From JANNYA01 sp031422315 (GTDB lineage Bacteria > Pseudomonadota > Gammaproteobacteria > Xanthomonadales > SZUA-5): a stretch of DNA of 64,000 nt. Shown in pieces: positions 8,065-15,400 of the stretch (its first letter is position 1; the number at the start of each line of letters is the position of its first letter). The notes below the pieces were generated by a model that did not search any database, was not told where the DNA came from, and saw only the letters and a list, made by a program, of their open reading frames with translations. The translations under genes were made by a program, and so were the position numbers. The stretch lies in contig JANOQN010000073.1 of NCBI GenBank assembly GCA_031422315.1, positions 62,001-126,000 on the forward strand. The letters run 5' to 3'.

Positions 8065-9627
8065 CTAGACCGTCACCACCGAAATTCCAATCGGCCTACC
8101 ACCGGCAATTTTTTCCTTCCACAAACGCGGCCCGGTAATGTGTACTGACTCGCCTTTGGCATCTACCGCGACGGTTACCGGCATATCTTGCACGTCAAAC
8201 TCGTAGATGGCTTCCATGCCCAAATCAGCGAATCCGACGACTTTGGCGGATTTGATCGCTTTACTTACCAGATACGCCGCACCGCCGACCGCCATTAAAT
8301 ACACCGCGCCGTGTTTGGCAATTGCGGCAATCGCTTCTGGGCCGCGTTCGGCTTTGCCCACCATACCGATCAAACCGGTTTGTGCGAGTAGCTGATCAGT
8401 GAATTTATCCATCCGCGTCGCGGTGGTTGGGCCGGCCGGGCCGACTGCTTCGTCTCTCACGGGATCGACCGGGCCGACGTAATAAATCACCCGATTTTTC
8501 AGATCAACCGGCAAGGCTTCGCCGCGATTAAGCATGTCGATCATGCGTTTGTGCGCCGCATCGCGGCCGGTTAGCATTTTGCCGTTCAGCAGCAACACTT
8601 CGCCAGGTTTAAATGCCTGGACTTGGGCTGGCGTAAGCGTATCGAGCTGCACGCGCGTGCCTTTACTGGCGTCGTAGGTCAGCTTGGGCCAGTGCGATAA
8701 ATCAGGCGGCTCAAGCGCTACTGGGCCGCTGCCATCAAGGGTGATGTGCGCGTGCCGGGTGGCGGCGCAGTTGGGAATGATCGCTACCGGCAAATTGGCG
8801 GCGTGGGTTGGGTAGTCCAATATTTTAACGTCCAGCACCGTGGTCAAGCCGCCCAAACCCTGCGCGCCAATGCCCAAATCATTGATGCCTTTATAAATAT
8901 CGATGCGCATTTGCTCAAGCGGATTAGCCGCGCCGCGCGCCAGGAGCTGTGGCATATCGATAGGCTGCATCAGCGATTCTTTTGCCAAAATCATGCACTT
9001 TTCCGCCGTGCCGCCAATGCCAATTCCCAGCATGCCGGGCGGGCACCAGCCCGCGCCCATGCTCGGCACGGTTTTCAGCACCCAATCGACGATTGAATCG
9101 CTGGGGTTGAGCATGGCGAATTTGCTTTTTGCTTCCGAACCGCCGCCTTTTGCTGCCAATTGAATATCTAGCAGCGCACCCGGCACCAAGCGGGTGTGGA
9201 TTACCGCTGGCGTGTTGTCCTTGGTGTTGACGCGCTTACCCGCCGGATCGGCGAGCACGCTGGCGCGCAGCTTGTTATCAGGGTGCAAATACGCGCGCCG
9301 CACGCCTTCGTTGACCATATCTTCCAGGCCCATCGTGGCCTCAGTAAATTGCACGTCCATACCGACGTCTAAAAACACTGTCACGATGCCGGTGTCTTGG
9401 CAAATCGGGCGCTTGCCCTCCGCGCACAGCCTGGAGTTAATCAAAATCTGCGCAATCGCGTCTTTTGCCGCGGGCGATTGCTCGATCTCATAGGCTGCCG
9501 CCAAATTGCTGATGTAGTCGATCGGGTGGTAGTAGCTTATAAATTGCAGTGCATCGGCTACCGATTGAATGACGTCGGCTTGGCGAATCTGGGTCATATC
9601 TCGGGTGGTCATATTTTGGGTGGTCAT
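8065..9627 (-). CDS. Fumarate hydratase, class I (iron-sulfur)
   Basis: Interconverts fumarate and malate in the TCA cycle with an oxygen-sensitive [4Fe-4S] cluster. 520 residues, full length for the single-chain FumA/FumB type. The three cluster cysteines are visible: Cys76 in PICQDTG, Cys195 in AGWCPPGM and Cys287 in IPNCAATRH. Further family blocks are KGGGSEAKSKFAML and the C-terminal GPTTATRMDKF. The N-terminus has three closely spaced ATGs in an imperfect repeat (MTTQN-MTTRD-MTQI), so the exact start is uncertain; GGAG lies upstream of the first. It follows the 9.6 kb gene by 8 bp. Confidence 0.95.
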   Translation of the reverse strand: MTTQNMTTRDMTQIRQADVIQSVADALQFISYYHPIDYISNLAAAYEIEQSPAAKDAIAQILINSRLCAEGKRPICQDTGIVTVFLDVGMDVQFTEATMGLEDMVNEGVRRAYLHPDNKLRASVLADPAGKRVNTKDNTPAVIHTRLVPGALLDIQLAAKGGGSEAKSKFAMLNPSDSIVDWVLKTVPSMGAGWCPPGMLGIGIGGTAEKCMILAKESLMQPIDMPQLLARGAANPLEQMRIDIYKGINDLGIGAQGLGGLTTVLDVKILDYPTHAANLPVAIIPNCAATRHAHITLDGSGPVALEPPDLSHWPKLTYDASKGTRVQLDTLTPAQVQAFKPGEVLLLNGKMLTGRDAAHKRMIDMLNRGEALPVDLKNRVIYYVGPVDPVRDEAVGPAGPTTATRMDKFTDQLLAQTGLIGMVGKAERGPEAIAAIAKHGAVYLMAVGGAAYLVSKAIKSAKVVGFADLGMEAIYEFDVQDMPVTVAVDAKGESVHITGPRLWKEKIAGGRPIGISVVTV

Positions 9628-9635
9628 CTTCAGTG

Positions 9636-10364
9636 CTACTCCATTTCAGCCCAAAGTAAATTGGGCTTTTTCTCGGGGATTGGTGCGCTATCGAGTGAAA
9701 GCGCGCTGGTGTCAAAGGTTTTTACAAGCACAGGCTTAGGCTCGGAAAGCGCCACGCCCTCCGCCGCTAAGCTGAGCGATCCGGTATTAATCAGCACGGC
9801 CGCTGTTTTTGCACGCGTATCCATCACCGCGCCCTCTTCCGCCAGGCTAAACCGGCTCAAATCAATCACCGGCGCCGCAGGCTTGGGCTTGTCTTCCAGC
9901 GGTTCACTTGACTTATCAGCGGTCAATCCGCCGACTGGCGTGGCAAACACCTGCGTGGTGGCGCTGAGCTGCACAATGCTTTTCGCGCCTGCGGCTTCGA
10001 AATCCTGCGTGATGGGCGCGCTGATTGGCTGTGTCGGATTGACTCGAATTGACACTGGTGCAGCTTGAACTGTTGGCGCAGACACAACCGGCGCTGAGAT
10101 GGCCGCAGAACTTTGCGTGGGCGCCGCGCTCGCATCATCCGCCACCACCGCCGTTACTAAACCCGCTAGCCGCAGTGCATCACGCATTTTACTGGCCTGC
10201 TCCTGCGCCATGCCGGTGCGTATCACCCACTTTGGCAAAGCCAAGCGTTCCGCCACCCTGGACACATCCGTCTTAAATAGAGCCGCGACGCTCTGCTGCA
10301 CCTGCGCCAGCTCAAAGCCGGTCATTAACTTGCCGCGAAAAACCAGTTGAAAAGTCTCGCTCAT
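9636..10364 (-). CDS. Hypothetical protein with N-terminal conserved small domain
   Basis: 242 residues from the ATG preferred here; a TTG 12 bases earlier is the alternative. Residues 1-70 (from MSETFQLVFRGKLMTGF to KMRDALRLAGL) resemble a small N-terminal module found on assorted proteobacterial proteins, read from memory. The rest is low-complexity, Ala/Pro/Ser-rich and ends in a conserved-looking PNLLWAEME. No membrane segment. It lies 8 bp upstream of fumarase on the same strand and probably shares its transcript. Function unknown. Confidence 0.6.
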   Translation of the reverse strand: MSETFQLVFRGKLMTGFELAQVQQSVAALFKTDVSRVAERLALPKWVIRTGMAQEQASKMRDALRLAGLVTAVVADDASAAPTQSSAAISAPVVSAPTVQAAPVSIRVNPTQPISAPITQDFEAAGAKSIVQLSATTQVFATPVGGLTADKSSEPLEDKPKPAAPVIDLSRFSLAEEGAVMDTRAKTAAVLINTGSLSLAAEGVALSEPKPVLVKTFDTSALSLDSAPIPEKKPNLLWAEME

Positions 10365-10440
10365 CGTGCCGTCCAATTGAATCTACCAGCGCTAGAGCAT
10401 GCTCGGTTTTAGCGCTTTCGCCAAGCCCCAATGCTTTAAT

Positions 10441-10610
10441 CCTAAAAACGGCAGTTGACCGCTTCTAATTTTGGACAAATTTATGAATTCATTGGAGTTT
10501 TTGAGCATCTTTAGACTCACCGGTTGGGTGAAGTTCGCTACGAACAAGATTGCACATTTTTTGAACTTCCCAGCTGCGTTACTCTTGTCCGTTCAACTGC
10601 CGTTTCTAGG
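10441..10610. mobile_element. MITE-like element, copy 1
   Basis: A 170-bp non-coding element with imperfect terminal inverted repeats of about 21 bp: CCTAAAAACGGCAGTTGACC on the left matches the complement of GTTCAACTGCCGTTTCTAGG on the right. A second, inverted and more decayed copy of nearly the same length occurs at 52391-52559; internal stretches such as GAAGTTCAAAAAATGTGCAA are shared. No transposase is encoded, so it would need to be mobilised in trans. It ends 6 bp before the start of the next gene. Confidence 0.8.
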
Positions 10611-10615
10611 ATGAT

Positions 10616-11515
10616 TTGGGGGCGATCAAGGATGTTTATGCAGCCAGAAGTGGTTTCGGATACGCTCCAGGAATGCTGACGCTTCTTACTGCCACGGTGC
10701 TGGTCTTTGTTTACGTAGCCATCATTTCGATGAGTCCAATTATTTGGCTGACCCTTGTCATCGCTTGCGTGGCAATTTGTGTGGTTGTCGAAAAATCCAA
10801 AACCAAAAACACCGCAGCCAAGTTGGGTGTTGCGTTACTGGGCTGCGGCGCATTGATTGGCTTGGTTCTGTTTGCGCAAGTTTGGTGGTTTTGGGAGAAA
10901 CATAATAATGTGCCTAAACGCGCGGCAAATTTAGCGTACGAGGCAAAGTTAGTGCAGCAGTCGCGAGAAGAATTAAATCAATTGCTCAACGGCACTGACC
11001 CTCAGCGCTTTAGCAAAGCCCTCACCATTGCGCAATCCCAGAAAAACGCTGACCAAATCCGCACCATGACATTGGATATACATCACAAACTCTCTTCGCT
11101 GAGCGGCGCAGCGCCGCTCGCGGAAACTGAAATCGAGGCCGCGCAAAGCGCTGCATACGCAATACGCAGCTGCCCCGGTTTTGTTCCGACTGCATTAGTG
11201 CGTCAGATCCAACCGGCCGATTTTTTGCGCGTTTTGAAAATCACACCTGACCGGCATGACTGCAATGGCCGCGACCTTGAATTAGTACAGCGCGTCATGG
11301 AGCGATGTAAAGGCCCGTGGGCTGGCCGATGTGCGAACGAACTACCGCAGGGTGCGCTGCTGCTGGAATCAGAATTACGCAACGTAGCTGACCCGCGCTA
11401 CCCAAATCTCAACATAGGCGAGCGCACCGAACGCGCTAATGCAATAAGGCAGTTAATTCAAGCCGTTTGGCCGCAACAAAAGCTTGATCGTATGAAGAAA
11501 TCTTTATCTGCGTGA
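10616..11515 (+). CDS. Hypothetical membrane protein
   Basis: Up to 299 residues. The longest frame starts at a TTG just 6 bp outside the MITE, and an ATG at 10673 is the more conservative start. Two strongly hydrophobic blocks of about 20-60 and 70-95 suggest three or so membrane helices ending in a WWFWEK interface. They are followed by a ~200-residue soluble part with a helical Gln/Leu-rich region and several cysteines (RSCPGF, HDCNGRD, ERCKGPWAGRC). I do not recognise the family. It leads a run of three poorly characterised genes on the same strand. Confidence 0.6.
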   Translation: MGAIKDVYAARSGFGYAPGMLTLLTATVLVFVYVAIISMSPIIWLTLVIACVAICVVVEKSKTKNTAAKLGVALLGCGALIGLVLFAQVWWFWEKHNNVPKRAANLAYEAKLVQQSREELNQLLNGTDPQRFSKALTIAQSQKNADQIRTMTLDIHHKLSSLSGAAPLAETEIEAAQSAAYAIRSCPGFVPTALVRQIQPADFLRVLKITPDRHDCNGRDLELVQRVMERCKGPWAGRCANELPQGALLLESELRNVADPRYPNLNIGERTERANAIRQLIQAVWPQQKLDRMKKSLSA

Positions 11516-11605
11516 GCCGTTAATTGAAATCAACGATACGCAATAGTAGGACTGTATGTGCAACGCGGACTTCGCAAATCTTTAGGCTCAATTGGAGAAT
11601 GCTAA

Positions 11606-11986
11606 ATGAAACACTGGATTGGTCGCTGGCTGATGGGCGTATCCATCATTCATACAATTTTTGCGCTTGTTTTATTCCACAAAGTGTTGGCATCGCTAAT
11701 TCAGCGCGGTTTTTTCAACACAGTCGGCAACGATCCAATGGCGGGTGCGGTCGTGTGGTTCGTCCTGTTCGGTGCCGTTCTTTTCATTTGCGGCTTGGCG
11801 ATATCCGCGTTAGAGCAATCTTCGTCTGTGCTTCCCAAGTCACTTGGCTGGAGTCTATTGGCGCTTATCGCGCTTGGCATCGCGCTTATGCCTGTGTCTG
11901 GGTTTTGGCTAGCAATCGTGCCTGCTGTGGCTATACTTTTGCGTAAACCCCAGAGTCATTCGGTGCTGGCAAGGGTTCAACCATAA
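11606..11986 (+). CDS. Small four-helix membrane protein, DUF6463-like
   Basis: 126 residues with GGAG 8 bases before the ATG. Four hydrophobic segments are visible (about 5-25, 45-68, 78-95 and 98-115). The start, MKHWIGRWLMGVSIIHTIF, and the overall size recall the DUF6463 family of small bacterial membrane proteins; that match is from memory. An overlapping frame starting at 11524 lacks these properties and was discarded. Function unknown. Confidence 0.65.
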   Translation: MKHWIGRWLMGVSIIHTIFALVLFHKVLASLIQRGFFNTVGNDPMAGAVVWFVLFGAVLFICGLAISALEQSSSVLPKSLGWSLLALIALGIALMPVSGFWLAIVPAVAILLRKPQSHSVLARVQP

Positions 11987-12023
11987 ACTCGCGCATCGCG
12001 GCGAAATTCAATATGAGGTAGCT

Positions 12024-12311
12024 ATGGCGTATTCTCGTTGGGGCAGCGGCTCGGATTGGTACGTGTTCTGGGTGAACACGATAAGCGCTGCTTCGGCGGC
12101 AGCGCGTCCTGAACTAAAATCAAACGAACACTTAGCTATTTGGCACTCAGATAGCAATGAAACGGCTAGTTTTACGTATGCGGAGATTTGCCAAATGCTG
12201 ATTACCGATGATCTCTTGCAAATTCCTGGCTACAACGAGGATAGCAAAGCGGTTTTGCGCGGTTACATGGCTGAGTTCGTGCAAGATGTCGACATTCAGT
12301 ACGCGAGCTAG
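12024..12311 (+). CDS. Small hypothetical soluble protein
   Basis: 95 residues, acidic, with a good GAGGT site 5 bases before the ATG. It opens with a striking aromatic motif, MAYSRWGSGSDWYVFW. I associate this SRW-x-x-S-x-WY-x-FW pattern with a group of small orphan proteins but cannot name a function. The remainder is helical with a TYAEICQML segment. Last gene of the small island on the plus strand, followed by a terminator. Confidence 0.6.
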   Translation: MAYSRWGSGSDWYVFWVNTISAASAAARPELKSNEHLAIWHSDSNETASFTYAEICQMLITDDLLQIPGYNEDSKAVLRGYMAEFVQDVDIQYAS

Positions 12312-12413
12312 CTAACCTATTTACGGGAAGCATTAGTAACGACTTTCGGATATTGCGAAGCGCAGTACTTCACACAAGGCATTCTCGACCAATAACTGGC
12401 GAAATGTTGCCAT

Positions 12414-12442
12414 TAAAAACCCCGCTTTCGCGGGGTTTTTAA
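12414..12442. terminator. Bidirectional rho-independent terminator
   Basis: AAAAACCCCGC-TTTC-GCGGGGTTTTT is a perfect GC-rich stem flanked by A and T tracts, so it can act on both strands. It sits in the convergent space between the 95-residue gene and the giant beta-helix gene. Confidence 0.9.
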
Positions 12443-12456
12443 TGTTTAGCAGCAAG

Positions 12457-15400
12457 TTACTGCGGTGAAGATTGCAAGTTGATCGGGTCTTCGAAGCCAT
12501 TGGCAAATATCGCATCGGCCAATACTAGATGCGAATCAGTGCTTGCACTAGTGGCGTGTTCTGCGCTGCCGGCATAAGTAGCCGTCAGCGTGCGATTACC
12601 CGCAGTCATTAGCATTATTGTGCATTGCCCAGTTCCCACACTTGCTGTGCAGCTATTGACGCCATCGCTGATCGTGACGTTGCCGGTCGGCGTGCCCGAG
12701 CCAGGCGCGGTGACGGCAACGGTATAGCTGACTAGTACCGGTTGGCCGACCAGCGAAGGATCCGGGGTATCGGCGGCAATCACCGTTGACGTTTGTGCCA
12801 GTGCCACGATGAGCGCCAGATTGGCGTCGGTGCTGCTGGCACAATTGTCGGTAGCGCGAATCGTCAAACTGTGGCTGCCAACCGGGCGCGCATTGCCGAG
12901 GCTGACAACGCCTGCGGTATTGACACTGCTGGTACCAGTGAACGTGCCGGCACTTTGCACAGCAATGTTGGTGACGCTGCCGTTGTCATTCGGGCCTGAG
13001 GTGGGGTTGATGCTCAGCGCTTGTCCGAACACCGCATTGCTTGATGCATAGCTCAATACCGGCGGCGTGTTTGCCGTCACCGTCACATTTAGTGGTGCTT
13101 CGACAAACAGCCCAGGCACATCGGTGGCGCGCAGCGTGAAGCTAGCATTGATCGCGCTGCAGCTTAGAACCACATCGGCGCTCAAGCTACCGCTGCTGTT
13201 GAGCAAGTTAGACACCGTGACACCGTTGACGGTCGCGCTCGCGCCGCCGTTGACACTGAGTGTGACTAAACCATTGCCACTGTCATCCGTGGTGCTGCCG
13301 ATAGCTACGGCAGTGCCGCTGCTGCCTACACTTCGCGAAAGCGCCAATGGCGTTAGTGTTGGTGCGCCGTTGGCACTGGTTATGCTCAAGGTAAAGCCGG
13401 CACTGCTGCTTGTACCGCAGTTGTCTGTGGCCGTTACCGTCACGGTGAAAATGCCGATTGGGCCTGCATTACTTAATGTCACCACGCCTGCAGAGTTGAC
13501 GCCGAGCGTACCGGTAAATCCGGGCGCAGCAGCGGTTACGGTCGCAATGCTGCCATTGTCGGTGGGTACTGCAGTCGGCGTTACGGTTGCACCGCCGACA
13601 AGCGTTACCGCTGTATTGGCATAGCTGCCTTGCACCGGAGCCGTATTCGCAGTGACGTTTACCGTTAAGTTGCCGGCCCCAGTCAAGCTGCCATCGCTGA
13701 CGCTCAATCCCACGCTATTAGCACCGAGCGACGCTGTGCATGTTGCCGCCACGTCGGCCGTTACTATTCCCGCCGCGTTTGCAATACCCGCCACGCTCAA
13801 ACCAAGCGGAACCGATGGTGCCGTTACCGTCAGCGTTCCTGCCGCTTGCTCAGCATCACTGACTACCGCGATATTGCCATTGCTGGTTAGGCTGCCTTGC
13901 TGGCGCGTTAAACCCGCTGCATTGGGTGTAATCACGGGCGCCGTATTGCTGAGCAGCTCATCGGCACCGATTTCAGGTGTGGTGGCGGAGCGCGCGTCTC
14001 CATCAATATCGACAGTGATGCCAGCCAAAGGCGTGCCGAGATTCAAGGCTGGGCTAGCGGCCTGTAAGTGTAGATCCAAAGCCGAGACAAACAGCGGATC
14101 GAGCTGCAAACTGTTGGCATCATCCGCTGTTGCGGTTTGCCAAGCGGCTAACGTAGCTATGTCGGAGCCGGTTATTCCGAGCGAGCCAGTCCTAAAGCCA
14201 GCAGATTGACTGCCGGAACTAAAGTAGCTGTTGAAATTCGCATTCAAGTTAACGAACGTTGTTGCGGCCATGCCGATCGCAAAGCTTTTGGCGGCTGCCG
14301 CACCGGTTGCCGCCGGATCAACGGTTAGGTTGTTAACAATCGCGTTGTTCCTCAATTCAACGGTTGGATCGGTGCCGGAAATTGCGATGCCAAAGCTAGG
14401 ATTTTGTCCATTGACGGCGCCGCGGCTTCCATTGAGGCTGATTGAGTTGTAAAGCAGCCTTGTGTTCGACCCGGTAACCCCTGCAACGAAAATACCGGCC
14501 ACAAGGTCAGAAGGCGTTGCAGGCGCGCTTATTCCGGAAATCATATTGTTACTAATGACATTAGCCGCACCCGCGCCACCGGCCACTGCAATGCCACCCG
14601 CTGAGAAGCCAATCGTGCTTTGCGAGAGAACTCCGCTAACCAAGTTGCGCGTCACCAGCGCGCCGACAACGCCGCCGCTTGATGTTGAGCTGGAATCAAA
14701 ACTTTGCGCACCGATGCCGATCCCCACGGCGTCATTACCTTCGTTAGTGTCCAAATTAGCGACTGCATTGAACGATACAATCGGTGCATCTTGGTTTGAA
14801 ACAAAGATACCCAATCGACGCACGCGGTCTGCGCCCGCGCCGGTCAAATCATTCTTGGTAATAACATTGGCCAAATTGGGGTTGATGCCACTAGTGCCAG
14901 AGCTGAATATGCCAACAACAACTTTACGAACACTACAGTTTTCAACGCGAAGCACATCGTTGTCGGCACCCGTTGCGCCAACCGTTGCGCCGCCAGCAGA
15001 TATGCCTGCCAGTGTGGTTGTTGCGTCAGCACCGATGACATTGACGTTTTTAACGGTATTGTTCTGTGCGCCAGCGGTGCCGCTCGAGATCAGAATCACA
15101 CCCGCAGACGTACTAGCGCTCAGGTTGCTGATTGATAAATTGCGCAGCGATGCTGTTCCGCCAACAACGTCGGCTGCGGTGCCAGCGCTCAGTGAGCCGT
15201 CAATCGTTACATTGTCAGCGCCATTGAGTGCGATCAATGCGCCTGTACTGCTTCCGCTAACCGTGCGCGCCGCGCCGCTGGGCTTGATAAGCACTGTGAT
15301 TCCTGCGGGCAGCTGGTTCAGCGCATTCGCACCGGTTTCATTGCTGATATCTGAAATGATGTCAAAACTGACGTTCGCGCTGGCACCTAAGACGTTTAGC

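Noticed and set aside
11524..11946. 140-codon frame overlapping the DUF6463-like gene
   Set aside because: It is a shifted reading of the same DNA, Cys/Arg-rich, without a ribosome site, whereas the other frame gives a clean four-helix membrane protein.
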